DNA from: Pseudoneurospora amorphoporcata | Taxonomy: Eukaryota > Ascomycota > Sordariomycetes > Sordariales > Sordariaceae | Reading direction: 5' to 3' | Length of the DNA: 64,000 nucleotides | NCBI GenBank assembly: GCA_033297205.1 | Contig: MU859079.1 | Location: 124,001 to 188,000, forward strand | In this document: positions 23,765 to 36,359 of the stretch, piece after piece | Layout: every line of letters begins with the position of its first letter | Numbering within the stretch: position 1 is the stretch's first letter | Program-made: the position numbers and the translations under genes | The notes under the pieces: model-generated | Told to the model about the DNA's origin: nothing | Databases searched by the model: none | Seen by the model: the letters and a program-made list of their open reading frames with translations, nothing else

Positions 23765-25419
23765 ATGAGAACCTCCGTCTTCGCCCTCGCGGCGTCCCTA
23801 GCCGCCCTAGCCTCGGCCAAGGAAAAGGCCGTTGACATGAAGGCCAAGGCCGAGCTCTACGATAGCGGAGCCAGACATGAGCACATAATGGCGCTCAAGC
23901 ACGTAAGCAGACATTTTCCTCTCGTCCTCCCTTGCTCCTCCCTTCCTTGTTCTGCCTTCCGTTCCTACTCCTCTCCCTCTTCGCCAACCATGACACTCAC
24001 ACATCACCACCACCACAACAGCAAACCTGGGCGGAACTCGACGCCGCCGGCGTCTACGACTCCACCCAGTACAAGAAGTTCCCCTCCTCCAAGCTTGACT
24101 ACGTCCCCTGCACCAAGGGCTACGCCTCCTACATCGCCAACGATCCCAAGTACACCTTCCGCTGCAACAACCTCGACCTGTACGACTTCAAGACGCACGC
24201 GGAACTCGGCTCCGGCTCCGGCCGCGGCGCCGGCTCCTGGGGCTGGACTTCGCCCAAGGGGCGTGAGTTCGTGGCCATCGCTCAAGAGGACGGCACCGCG
24301 TTTGCCGAAGTTACCAAGAAGGGCAAGCTCGTCTACCTGGGCCGTCTACCGCAGTATACCACCGCCGCGCCGTCGCTGTGGAGAGAGATCAAGGGGTATA
24401 AGAGTTACATCCTCATCGGCAGCGAAGCGGTCAACCACGGCGTGCAGATTTTCGATCTGGCCAAGTTGCAGGATGTTGACCCCGCCCGCCCGAAGGTGTT
24501 TACCAACGAGAATGACTTGGACGGCTGGTGGAACGAGGGATTGCCGGTGGGGAGGTCGCATAATGTTGTGACGAACGAGGAGAAGAAGTACGGTGTTGCG
24601 GTGGGCTTTCAGCCGCGAACGGGGCCGTTGCGCGCGGGTCTGGTGTTTTTCGACTTGACGGATCCGAAGAACCCAAAGACGCTTGGTGGTAGCGGTGAGG
24701 ATGGCTATGTCCATGATGCGCAGTGCATTGTGTACAGGGGCCCGGATAGAAAGTATTATGGGAAGGATATTTGTTATGGATATGATGAGGATTCGCTTAC
24801 CATGTTGGTTCCCCTTTCCCCTCTCCCTTCCCCGTCTTCTTACTGGTAGGGATACTGACAAGGACAAAAACGTAGCTTCGACGTAACCGACAAGCAAAAC
24901 ATCCGCATCATCTCCAACACCTCGTACGAAGGCGCCTCCTACACCCACCAAGGCTGGGTCCTCGACCCCAACTGGCAACAATACCTGATCCTGGACGACG
25001 AGTACGACGAGTACGACGCCGCCGGCCTGGGCGCCGACGGATACCCCATCACCTACATCTGGGACATTTCCTCGCTGGAGAAGCCGAAGCAAACCGGTTA
25101 CTACAAGGGTCTCCGGAGGGGTATCGACCACAACCAGTTTGTTCACAATGGGTTCTCGTACCAGAGCAACTATGGCCTTGGATTGAGCATCCTGGATTTG
25201 AGATCCGTGCCATTTGATCCCACGGGAAAGAGGATCAAGGAGGTGGCGTACTTTGATATCCATCCAGAGGATGATAATGCTCCCGGTGGCGGAAATGTTA
25301 CGTTTACGGGCACGTGGAGTCATTATCCCTTCTTCCCCAGTGGGTACATTGTTATCAACACGATGGATAGAGGCGCGTTCGTGGTGAAGAGGACGCCGGC
25401 TTCTTGGTGGCCGTTTTGA
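23765..25419 (+). CDS. Secreted beta-propeller-like protein (choice-of-anchor B / regulatory P domain type)
   Basis: Exons 23765-23902, 24022-24803 and 24876-25419 encode 487 residues. The first intron is canonical; the second has a weak donor (GTTGGT) but joins the frame exactly to give SLTIFDVTDKQN. A clean signal peptide covers residues 1-18 (VFALAASLAALASA). The rest has repeated blade-like segments such as HGVQIFDLAKL, AGLVFFDLTDPKNP, FDVTDKQNIRI and LGLSILDLR, typical of LVIVD-type propellers in the choice-of-anchor B family. Fungal members are commonly annotated as regulatory P domain proteins and are extracellular. No catalytic motif is visible and the substrate is unknown. Confidence 0.88.
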
Positions 25420-25804
25420 GTTTGAGTTATGAACGTGACGAACCCTGCAGCGGTCTAGTTACTGGCTCTCGTGGTAATGCAAATAAAGATAACGCATGAT
25501 GATGCTTGAGGGTATAAACTCCCTTCACCCGACCCCTTGTTCTCACCAGATCCATCTTCTCAACTCATCTCATGCCCCCTCCTCCTCCCCTTTTTCCCTC
25601 CTCGCACGCCCACAACAACTTCTCCGCAGACCTTTTAGGCAAAAGCATCCCGACACCAAAATAGGCAGACACACCGCAATCACCAGAATCCACGCCCGCC
25701 ACACAGCTGGTTTTAGGTCAAAGGAAACCATTTCCCTCAATTCCCCGAGCTGTCCTTGAGTTTGAGACCCGTCATCAAATTCCTCTTCGAGTTGTAGTAG
25801 TCGC
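25420..25804. other. Convergent intergenic region
   Basis: This is the 3' ends of two converging genes. No gene or strong signal is seen in it. Confidence 0.45.
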
Positions 25805-26873
25805 CTACGAGGCCCCTATCTCCGTCCAGCCTCCCCTTTCTTCCTTTACCTGCCTCGCTTGTCCCAGTCCCAGCCCCAGCTTATACTCTGATTGAGTTTG
25901 CGCCCAATTTGTCTCCACCGCTCTCGCCTCGAGAGCCCCGGGAGGAGGACCAACCGGCTCAGTCGGGACTACCGCGGCAGGGTTCCAGCCGGCCCATGAG
26001 TTGTAGGTGCAGTGTCCGTTGACGAGCTCGCTGGGCATGGGACAGGAGGTTTCTGGACGTGTTGTCGAGGTCGAGGTCGAGATCTTGGTGGCTGTGGTGG
26101 TGGTAGGGGTAGCAAACACCGTCAAGACAGTGGTGACAAGAAGGGGAGTAGTAGCGTGGACGACTACGAGGGAGGTTACTAGTGCCGTGGATAGGTAGGT
26201 GATGGAGTGGGAGTTGGTAACGGCGTTGGTGTTGCTGTTGGTTGCTTGTCTCTTTACCGCTGGCGCAAGAGTGTCGGTGCCGGCGTTGCTGGTGGTGGTG
26301 AGGCTTGTAGTGGTAGGAGTGCCGGTAGGGGTACATGCGGAGTGCTGCGTCTGCGTCTGCGTCTCGCTGTTGCTCTGGGACTGGGCCTGTCTCTTTACGA
26401 CTGGGGCGAGGGTATCGGTAGGCCAGATGGGAACGACGGTGACGCAGATGCCGTCTGAACCTTCTTGGACGATGCAATGGGGGCTGGAAGCAGCTCGGGG
26501 CGTAGAAGTGGTGGCTGTGGGAGGAGTATTGGAGGTAGTAGCGCCGAGTGCATTGGTGACGACGGTAAGGATGGTAGTCAGCTCGGTGGCGGTCGGGACG
26601 ACGATGGTTGAAAAAAACGGTTTCGGTCGTGATATCGGCTCCTTGGTCGTCTCTCTTGACTTGGCCGTTGTCGACTGTGGGGGTGGGAAGACTGCTGTGG
26701 ATGAGTGGGGGAGATAAATGCGCTAATATTGAAGTCGTGGAGGCCGTGGAGGAGAGAGTGTACGCAGGCGTGCCCTGGCTTTGGGGGAGGGCAAGAGCGA
26801 GGGAGGTGAGGTGGGTGAGGGCGCCCAGGAGGAGCACCTCCCTGGTGAAGGTGAAGATTGGGGAGGTGCGCAT
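25805..26873 (-). pseudogene. Secreted Ser/Thr-rich protein with Lys-Arg sites, broken by one-base shift
   Basis: The ATG at 26873 opens a frame with a signal-peptide-like N-terminus (residues ~9-30, ending LALALPQ). The frame is lost at a run of seven A on the plus strand (26611-26617). One base fewer there joins it to a single open frame running to the stop at 25805-25807, for about 355 residues. The restored product is rich in Thr, Ser and Val. It carries Lys-Arg sites in a repeated context: QVKRDDQ before the break, then VVKRQA and AVKRQA after it, the last two each preceded by TDTLAP. A Cys-containing segment (SCPMPSELVNGHC) lies near the C-terminus. Lys-Arg is the Kex2 cleavage signal in the secretory pathway. 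I do not recognise the family. The shift may be a sequencing error, in which case the gene is intact. Confidence 0.65.
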
Positions 26874-28004
26874 GTTGCTGTTGCCCGGTTGGGGAAGTGC
26901 GATAATGGCGAGATCGGCGATCAGGTAGAACCTGCAACCTGGAAGGCGAAGTTCCGGAAGGCGTGCACTTATACTCAACTCTGCTCTTGATAGGCGATTG
27001 ATCGATGTGCAAGTTTGCTTTAATGAAATTGCTCGCGAAACAGAACATTGAGCTTCCGTTTGTCACGACGTTCGGTCGTTGGGGGGTGGAAACTGAATGA
27101 AGCGAACTGAAACCAGGACAGCTTATGATATCGGAAGAGAGTGCCAGTGAATGGGCGAGCACGGACTTCACAACTCAAGTCAAGGGGACTTATCTTGTTT
27201 TCCATCAAGCAGCATCTGAAGACGCCGTCGTCATCCCGACTGTCATCCCATTTTGGACCAACGCTACAGCAGAATGAACACTCACAAACATCAATCGGGT
27301 TATGGGTTCTGGAGACGAAATACATGATTCGAGCTTTGTCACCGGCTCTGTTGCGGATTCTTCACCCTGTTAATCTTGCCCTATTCTCGCAACCGCAGAA
27401 GCAATGGCAAGAACCGTATGTGATGCTCCTGTTTGTTTATAAAGTCAAGACCGGAAATGGGGTAGGATGGAGACTTTGCTGGGTGATGGATCCAAGGGAC
27501 TCTTAACGCGCTGATGTTCTAAATGATTCATACCATCCTCTCAATAGGAGCGTTGTCTCATTGTCCAATCTTGCTGTCTTCCACCTTCACTGACGTGCAG
27601 TGCTGAGTCAAGGTAGGCCAATGGAGAAGGTTTGCCTGAGAATGACAGTCATACACTCATACTTGCAGGATATTCAGACGGAAGAGAAGTACCGCTGCCT
27701 GCCATGTCTTTACCGGGCTTCCTCGTGATCTACGACCGCCGAAAACATCATGAAGTCCACTTACCGGCTTATTGACCTCCATAACTGTTCACTATTGTCG
27801 GCGCTTGTTGTGAGCTCCTATCCTGGTGTGATGCAATAGAAACCAAAACTCCCCATGCATGCCCCGTCAAGCCCCATTACAGTTAAATAGACAGGGTCTT
27901 TCCAGCTCTACAAGAACTACCAGAACCAACCGCGACTCCTGATTAGACACTTTATCACCGTTCAACCAAGTCGTCTAGAAAGATACCACAACTTACCAGG
28001 CAAT
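26874..28004. other. Intergenic region, no supported gene
   Basis: I see the upstream region of the minus-strand secreted protein and then sequence with only short, unconvincing open frames. Confidence 0.45.
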
Positions 28005-28606
28005 ATGGACTGGCCATTGCCCCCAACAGTCACAGGCAAGATCCAGTGCATCGGTATTTCGGTTGTGGGAACTCTGCCGGGCGCGGTAGGCGAACTTTCG
28101 AGGTTCCCCGACCTTCAAGAAAAGGCAAAGCACGAAGAAGAACGATTCAAGAACTGGGTCGTTATCTCGGGCGCTGAGGACTATGGCCACAAGGAGTACC
28201 TCAACAATCTTGAGCATCGCGTTGAGTATCAGAGGATCAATGACCTGCTCAAACGGCTGTACCTTTTTCAGTTATGATGGTAAGGCGACCATATACTTAC
28301 GTGACATGGAAACCGATGACAATGTATTAAAACCAAAGAAACATTCCTATAGTTGGGTGCAAAATTAGGACACACAATGTCAATGCGCGGTACAATCAAG
28401 ACTATCGCCCTGGGGGAACCAGGAGACAGGAGGTAGGGGAACCTCAACCATGAAGCCCTTGCCATTGGCAAGAGGAAAGCTGACATTGTTTCCTTCAAGT
28501 CTAGAATGAGTGACGCGGCTTTCACGGAGATGGTCCTCTCCAAGTACATAGCCATTGAGAAGCTCATCGATGAGTGTTATGCTTTCAAGCCAATCGTTTA
28601 CTAATC
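28005..28606 (+). pseudogene. Decayed gene of unknown family
   Basis: An ATG at 28005 follows a leader-like, A/C-rich stretch and opens 90 protein-like residues (containing KWVVISGAEDYGHKEY-type sequence, written here only in part). The frame ends at 28277. Protein-like sequence continues in other plus frames: SYDGKATIYLRDMETDDN near 28275-28330, then ALGEPGDRR, an in-frame TAG at 28432, and HEALAIGKRKADIVSF through to IDECYAFKPIVY ending at 28606. No set of consensus introns joins these pieces, so I read it as one gene broken by small indels and a stop. I do not recognise the family. Confidence 0.4.
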
Positions 28607-29057
28607 CGAATCGGTTCCTCAACTTCCTGGAGGCAATGCGGGGCATTGACACGTCTTGCGCGAACAATGAAAGAAAAAAAAAGGAAAAAAGGCCCCAAAA
28701 AAAAGCACACAGATGGAAGATAGGAAGAGCAAAGGAAGTAGCATAGGGAAGAAAGGGAAAAAAGGAGGAACCCTCCTTCCTTCCTTCCCTCCCTCCTTCC
28801 TTCCCTCTCTCCTTCCTTCCTTCGAGCGTAGCGAGGACCCCCCGGGAGGGCCTCCACGGAGTGGCCGCCGGAGGCATCACAGGTAAAGAACAACCCCCTT
28901 AATATACTAACAAATACCTACAAGCCAAAACAAGAAATAAAACCAACCAGAATACCACAGCTCTACCCAATTATATGACAAAAAGGAGAAAACATATCTG
29001 CCAGCATCGCCGAACTTCAAAGAACAGACTAGAGCAAAGCTCTAAGAAACAAAAAGT
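28607..29057. repeat. Intergenic region with polypyrimidine (CCTT/CCCT) microsatellite
   Basis: At 28771-28829 the plus strand is an imperfect run of CTTCC/CCTCC units, followed by a GC-rich block around 28835-28870 with self-complementary CCCGGG/GGCCTCC segments. An A-rich stretch lies at 28670-28700. I see no gene. Confidence 0.6.
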
Positions 29058-29149
29058 TGGATGCACCGCGGATCGAACGCGGGACCGTCTGTAGAGCAAG
29101 ATAGAAATTTCAATGCAAAACAGAAATCATACCACTAGACCATGCACCC
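29058..29149 (-). tRNA. tRNA-Ala (anticodon UGC), with intron
   Basis: The minus strand folds as a cloverleaf. The acceptor arm GGGTGCA pairs with TGCATCC and contains G3-U70, the identity element of alanine tRNA. The D-arm TGGTCTAGTGG serves as the A box. The anticodon stem TCTGT/ACAGA surrounds the anticodon TGC at 29115-29117. The T-arm CCGCG-TTCGATC-CGCGG gives the B box. A 20-base intron (29094-29113) sits one base 3' of the anticodon, the standard eukaryotic position. CCA is not encoded. Confidence 0.92.
29094..29113 (-). other. tRNA-Ala intron
   Basis: These twenty bases separate position 37 from position 38 of the tRNA. They start TTGAAATTT on the minus strand. Confidence 0.8.
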
Positions 29150-31477
29150 ATGGAAGTTGTTAGGGTAGGCAGTTCATAGCGCCTAAGAAGGTGTAAAAGC
29201 GATATTTGGGACTTGGCACCAGTTAGCACCTGTGACGCTGCACACCCATCAATCACATCGAGCACATTCACCGCGCTGTCTTTGTGATTCGATCGTCACT
29301 TTTTCTCCACAACGACACCGATCCTTTTCAGTTCCGAATTTCATTTTCCTACCCATAGTCTGAATGACTGATAGTTTAGATGCATTGGTACCTTGCATAG
29401 GCCGCCACACGTAGCCGCCAGCGGTGATCGCAAATGATTCCAAAGTGTCGAATTGCGGGACGTTGCCTTTGGGCAGCACTTTCATTTCCCCCCCACGCAT
29501 TCGCACCGCAAAGTGCACTTTTTGCACACCCAACCCTGAGGCTCAACGACTTCCGACATCCAACCACGTCGGCATTCCGCATCGCTCCCATCGTTAATCC
29601 GCAAGCGCAAATCCGTTTCCGACGAAAGTAGGTCAACAGGTCAGCGAGGCGTTCTTGCTCACTCTTCTCCCTTTCCGCCTAGGCAGCTTCCAACAAAAAG
29701 CTGTTCGCGACTGACGATGCCGGGCAGATGCCCAACTTGAACGACAATCTCTTCCCCCCTGCCGTCCATCGGCTCTGCGCGCACGTGTCCGTCCGTCCGG
29801 CGGCAGTTGACGGTAGCTGTCCGGTCGGTGACAAGCACTCGGCTCACACGGACGTGCTACGATGGCATTGGCAATCAGTGAAATTCTCGTGGAAGGGCGC
29901 CAGGACGGGAACGCTCCGTGCAACGCGAGTCACACTTTGCAAATGGAAGTCAACTTGGAAAGCCTTATCGCTATCGATAAGAGCTTCACGAGCGTGATGC
30001 GAGTTTATCGGTACTACTTGACCTAGGTACCCATCAAGGTGTGTGGTACCTGATTTGCACCCGCTCTCTCCGAAAGTGAAGTTTGCACAAAGTCCGACAA
30101 CTTGCAGATGCTTCACCGTCATCTTCTCTTTGCTCGCTCCAAAGTGCCATTCCATTTCTCCCATTCTCACGTTCCCTCAACCCAACGGGCAAAGCAAAGC
30201 ACGCCCCCTGGCAGATGTCAATTGTTTCCTGGAGCATCCAACGACGATGTTGTTGGGCCATGTCTAAAAATCCAGGCAATGGCAATTTGACAGCCCCTGC
30301 AGAGGAGGCCTCCCAGGAGTGCCAGGTCCGGACTCCAAGTACGGTGTTGCTCCTCCGCATTTTCACAATGTCGATCTGGGGCCAGATGCGACCCTTTTGC
30401 TTCTGTTAAACCATTTCATTGGCCGAAGCTGCCAGATTGTTAAGGAAGCCGCACCCCTGCTCGAAACAGCTGAGCTTATTTTCACTTGGCTCTTTGTTCT
30501 TCTCGACGCCGCTGAGTCACTCTTGGCCTCTTGGCTTGTTGGAAATGAAACGAGGGACAAAAGCAGGATCAACTTCTTCCCGTCGGCATAGTAGGATTAC
30601 AAGGAGGAAATTCCTGGTTGGCCTGACCAATGCCAAACCAAACTCCCAATCCGGGTTGCTTTTGGCTACCAAAGACAGGACGAAAGCAGCTGATGTGAAT
30701 GAATCAGAGAACTTTGTGACGGAGAAGTAATTTCCCCACAAATCGTACGTAACCTGACAGGTTTCTGACACAGCTCTCACCTTCAAGCAAGCATGCAATG
30801 GAAGCTCAGCAAGCTCATTACACGCTGATGAGTATTAGGTATGCACTCCTGCATTAACTTGCAGTAGCCGACCGCTAGAAGTCGAACAAGTCGAGTGCCA
30901 AGCTCATTCAATGGCATTTTTGCCAAGCTTCAAGCCATGACATGTAAGTTGGTATCACACTGGACGAGGTGCCTAGCCGCGGAAATTTGGGTAATAAAGC
31001 GCCTGCCTTTCCCAGCACGCATTGGGGGAAAACATGAAGTCGCCAGACATGTATGTGGCTTTGTGCATAGGTCTGCCATGTGCAATGACTGAATGGTTGC
31101 AAGCGCCTTGACCGTGCTAGGGAGATACCTTATCCTTCACATTCTTCGCCAGGCATTCCTCAAGGGCTGTGCTGCTGCGCCTTGGGCATTTTGTTCATTC
31201 CATCCCATATGTATAGCGGGTGGAGAGTGGCTTCCGGTACCTACTCCAACTTGTGGTGTGGTTTGTGCTTCCCAGGTCAAACATTAGCACCACGTCATTC
31301 CAAGGAAAGGACGTGGTACAACCGGAAACCACCCGGTCCTGCTTCTCGTCAACTCTCCTCCACTTCTGCTCTGTTTTTTTCTCACTTCCCCTTCGCCTTT
31401 CTTTCAACCCCTACTCAACCGAGGTATCGCTTTTATCAAGCATCGACTAGAAGGAAAACATCTACTAAACAGCCCCC
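29150..31477. other. Intergenic region upstream of the Ca2+ ATPase
   Basis: I found no gene here. Just before the ATPase start (31360-31430) the plus strand is C/T-rich, as in many fungal 5' leaders. Confidence 0.45.
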
Positions 31478-34400
31478 ATGGCGGACCATGAGCCGCAGGG
31501 CAATCAGGTACGTCCCAGGGTTCACCCCAAAACGCGCCCTCTTTTTCACATTCGCGTCACATTGCTGGCTAACCATCGTTCCCCCAACACAGCCCAAACG
31601 TAAAGGCTTTCAGCTGAACGTGAATGACGCTCTAACGCCGGATCCCGGCAAGGAAGGACTCTTCAAGGTCGAGAACAACCCCTTCGCCTACACACCAGGC
31701 CACCTCACAAAACTGCTTAATCCCAAAAGCCTTGGTGCTTTCTATGCCCTCGGCGGCCTGGAGGGACTGGAGAAAGGGCTACACACAAATCGCGAATCCG
31801 GTCTCAGCGCTGACGAGAAGAACGTCGATGGTCATGTCGCCTTCAAGGATGTCGCTCCCCAAGGAACTCCACAATATGGCCAGCATGGCGATAACGTACC
31901 CTTTGCTTCAGGCAAACACGATGCTTCCATTCCCGAACCGCTTCCACTCGACCATAACGCCGGGGGCAGCTATGCCGACCGCCGCCGCGTTTACAGGGAA
32001 AACCGATTACCCGAGAAGAAGAGCAAGACGCTCCTACAATTGGCCTGGACTACGTACAACGACAAGGTGCTGATCTTGCTTACTATTGCTGCTGTTGTCT
32101 CCCTGGCGCTTGGTCTATACCAGACATTCGGCGGCAAACATGAACCAGGAGAAGCAAAAGTGGAATGGGTCGAGGGCGTGGCTATCATGGTGGCTATTAT
32201 CATTGTGGTGCTGGTAGGCACGCTCAATGATTGGCAGATGGAAAGGCAGTTCAACCAGCTCAACAAAAAACACAACGACCGCACCGTCAAGGTTATCCGC
32301 TCCGGAAAGTCTGTCGAGATTTCCGTATTCGACGTTATGGTGGGCGACGTAATGCATCTGTTTGCAGGCGATCTTATTCCTGTTGACGGCATATTCATCA
32401 ACGGACATGGTGTCAAATGCGACGAAAGCTCTGCCACGGGCGAATCTGACCTGCTCAAGAAGACGAGCGCCGACGAAGTGTTTGCCGCCCTGAAAGACAT
32501 TGCTGATGGCAAGACTCCCAGAGAGGACATCTACAAGCTGGATCCCTTTATCATTTCCGGCAGCAAGGTGAACGAGGGTACCGGTACCTTCCTCGTAACA
32601 GCCGTGGGCGTTTACTCGAGCTATGGTCAGATTTCCATGGCCATGCAGACGGAGCAGGAAGACACCCCGCTGCAGAAGAAGTTGAACACTCTCGCCGATT
32701 GGATCGCCAAGTTTGGCGGTGGCGCAGCGCTTATCCTCTTCATTGTCTTGTTCATCAAGTTCTGTGTCCAGTTGCCGCACAATCACGAATCGGCAGACCA
32801 GAAAGGCCAGACCTTTTTGCGCCTCTTCATCACCGCCGTCACGGTCGTTGTGGTCGCTGTTCCAGAGGGTCTTCCCCTGGCAGTTACGCTGGCCCTCGCG
32901 TTTGCGACTACTCGAATGATGAAGGACAACAATCTTGTTCGTGTGCTCAAGGCTTGTGAGACCATGGGTAACGCGACAACGGTATGTTCCGACAAGACTG
33001 GAACCCTGACTCAGAACAAGATGACGGTTGTTGCGACCACTCTTGCCAAGAGTCTCAGCTTTGGTGGCACGGATAAGCCTTTGGAAGAACCTGAATCGGA
33101 CAAAGAGAAGACCAAGCCCAGCGCCAATGGACCGGAGACGGTGATTGCCCCGAATAGCGTGCCGAACATGCCCGTGACCGACTTTGCCGGCGAACTCAGC
33201 CAGACGACCAAGAAGATTCTCAACCAATCCAATGCTGTCAACTCAACCGCGTTCGAGGGTGATGAGGATGGCGAGAAGACGTTTATCGGTTCCAAAACCG
33301 AGGTGGCTCTTCTCACTTTCTGCCGTGACCATCTCGGGGCCGCACCGGTGGAGGAGGAGCGCAAGAACGCTGATATTGTCCAGGTCGTTCCTTTCGATTC
33401 AAAGTATAAGCTGATGGCTACCGTCGTTAAAATCCCGAACGGAAAATATCGCGCATACGTCAAGGGTGCTTCAGAAATCCTTCTCAAGCAATGCTCCGCG
33501 GTGATTGCCAACCCGAAGGAGGACGAGATACGTACTGTCGAGATTACCGATGAAGATCGCAAGATGTTCTTGCACACTATCTCTTCATATGCTGGTCAAA
33601 CTCTTCGTACGATTGGGTCCTCCTACCGTGATTTCGACAACTGGCCGCCTCCGGAGCTTGAAGGCCACGAAGAACTGACGGCCGATGAATTTGCAAAGGT
33701 CCATCATGATATGACGCTAGTAGCCATCTTTGGCATCAAAGATCCCCTCCGCCCGCAGGTCATTGGTGCCATCAAGGATTGCAACCGCGCTGGCGTGTAC
33801 GTCCGTATGGTAACTGGCGACAATCTCTTGACCGGCAGCGCAATTGCGAAGGAATGCGGTATCTACAAGCCCGAGGAGGGTGGCATTGCCATGGAGGGCC
33901 CTGATTTCAGAAGACTATCCGAAGATAAGCTCTTGGAAGTCGTGCCGAATCTTCAGGTACTCGCTCGCTCGAGCCCTGAAGACAAGAAAATCCTCGTTCA
34001 TACTCTCAAGAAGCTTGGAGAGTCGGTGGCGGTCACTGGCGATGGAACGAACGACGCGCCAGCTCTCAAAATGGCGGATATCGGCTTTGCCATGGGTATT
34101 GCCGGCACGGAAGTTGCAAAGGAGGCTGCGTCTATCATCTTGATGGATGATAACTTTGCGTCCATTGTCAAGGGTATCAGCTGGGGTCGTGCGGTGAATG
34201 ACGCCGTGAAGAAGTTCTTGCAGGTAAGCATTGTGTTGTCTGTCTGGAATGATGGCTGAGCTAACGAGATGTCAACAGTTCCAACTTACAGTAAACATAA
34301 CGGCCGTGGCCTTGACGTTCATTTCCGCCGTTTCCAGCGACGAAGAACAGTCCGTCTTGAACGCAGTTCAACTTCTCTGGGTGAATCTGATCATGGACAC

Positions 34401-35100
34401 TTTCGCGGCCCTTGCCTTGGCAACTGACCCTCCTTCACACACCGTCCTCGACCGCAAGCCGGATCGCAAATCCGCGCCGTTGATCACCACCAGAATGTGG
34501 AAGATGATCATCGGCCAGGCTATCGCCCAGCTTGCCATCACCCTCTGCATTTACTTCGGCGGCCGTTCCCTCCTAGGCTACAACATGTCGGACCCCACGG
34601 AAGCCAAACGCCACAGCACCTTCGTCTTCAACACCTTCGTCTGGCTCCAGATCTTCAACGAACTGAACAACCGCCGTCTCGACAACAGGCTTAACATCTT
34701 CGAGGGTATCACGCACAACTACTTCTTCTGGTTCATCAATGCCATCATGATTGGCGGCCAAGTCCTCATCATCTTCGTCGGCGGGGAGGCCTTCAAGATT
34801 ACTCGTCTGAACGGCAAGGAATGGGGCATGTCCATCGGACTCGGCGCCATTTCTGTTCCCTGGGGCGCGCTGATTCGCAAGTTCCCCGACCGCTGGGCCG
34901 AGGCCATCGTGCCGCATGTGCATATCCCTATTCCGAAGATTCCGATGCCTAAGATATTCAAGCGCAAGAAGAAGGACGAGCAGGACCCAGAGAAGCAGGT
35001 ATTGGAGAGACCGCCGCCGCCTCCGGGCAGAGTGCATACGGGGCTGAGAGGACCGAGAGCGAGAGTGCACAGTTCGAGGTTGGGGAAGAGTTGGTCTTAG
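31478..35100 (+). CDS. P-type Ca2+-transporting ATPase, PMC1/NCA type
   Basis: Exons 31478-31507, 31593-34223 and 34279-35100 give 1160 residues. The start lies in a tiny ten-codon first exon, MADHEPQGNQ, whose donor GTACGT joins in phase to PKRKGF. The order of P2B ATPase elements is complete: two N-terminal membrane helices (about 195-255), the actuator motif TGES (near 291), the fourth helix with PEGLPLAV (near 434), the phosphorylation site DKTGTLTQ with Asp477, the nucleotide domain, the hinge TGDGTNDAPAL (near 825), then six C-terminal helices. Length and motifs fit the vacuolar/plasma-membrane pumps NCA-2/NCA-3 of Neurospora and yeast Pmc1, which clear Ca2+ from the cytosol. The C-terminal tail is short and basic with Pro-rich segments; I see no obvious plant- or animal-type calmodulin site. 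Confidence 0.96.
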
Positions 35101-36359
35101 TTGGACGGGAAGGTGAGGCCCAGCTTGAGCCGGAGGGGTACAGATAAGGGCAAGGGTAAGGCTAGGTGGTAGAATACGAATTTGGACTGTTGGAGTAGGG
35201 AGTAGGGAGTTTTATACCTACACGAATATTAATGATTAGGGGTTGAGAGGTTTTCGTTGTTTTTGTTAGTGTTAGAGAACATGAATACGTTTTTATCTTT
35301 ACGGCAACAGCGGTGCGTTTGTATGTCTTGCAAGCGTGTGTTGCGTGGAACTTTCTTTCGTTAATGATGATAAACGTTCAATACATTAACTGCTGTCAGT
35401 AGCTTGCTCCTCTTCCTCAACTTCTTCTCCAGCTTCTATGACGAACTTCAAGTCACCCGTAAAAACCTAGCCTCCCTTCGGCATGCCTCTGGGGATCCGA
35501 CTCTCCAGTCCACATTGCTACTTGTAACCCTACATGCGTAGGTAGGTAGGTAAGGTACATGCAAGTACAACAACGATCTTCCCCAGCACGGAAAACCAGC
35601 TTCCATTCACATGCATCTTCTTCTTTGGCATAAAACAGCTTTTTCCAAACGCAAAAAGGAATAGAAAAAGAATATGCGTTAGGTCCCGATGTTGGTTGCC
35701 TCAGAGAAGAAAGGGAAGGGGCGAGAGAATGTGGAAGCTGTTTGTGAAGGAGTGTCCCCGGGCGCCATTGTGGTGCAGTCACGATGAGAAAAAGTTCCGC
35801 ACCAAGAGTGCTGAACGTGGCCAGAGTGCTGGGCGAGTAGGTATTTCTGGAAGGTGCAGTGCGTGACCATTCAAAACAGTGAGTTTTACCGCTAAAACAC
35901 GATATTTTACATGACAGCTGCCACATGGGTGCCAGTAGGAAAACTGGGTGTCGGTACCTAGGTTTGGGGTAGGTGTAGCTAAGATAGGGTTCCTGTTTGG
36001 AAAACTCGTCTTTCTCGTTGTGACTTGAAAGTTTCTCAGAGAAAATAGTCCCTATGTATCGACCTCGGGCGTTTTCGCAACTTCCATCACTGACAATGTC
36101 ACCACAATGTTGACTTGCGCTGCAAGACCCCGTTGTCCGTCCGCGAACTTATGCCAAACCACAACTGACAAAAAAACATGTCTATTCCAACCTCCATACT
36201 CAATTCGTAATAACATTTACAACTTCCTCACAACAATATCTCACTTCGCCCAGACGTTATACCGTAGCCCGTAGGCCGGCTTCGCATTCCACAGGCGGAA
36301 TTCAACATAACATATTAGCAGCCCCTCCATCCTCCATCCTCCATCATCCCGCAATCCCG
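35101..36359. other. Intergenic region, no supported gene
   Basis: The ATPase 3' region comes first, followed by sequence with GTAGGTAGG-like repeats at 35539-35552 and a GGTACCTAGG motif near 35953. Open frames on the minus strand at 35.45-35.93 kb are not protein-like. Confidence 0.45.

Noticed and set aside
32115..33227. 370-codon minus frame
   Set aside because: It lies antisense to the conserved Ca2+ ATPase exon and begins without ATG.
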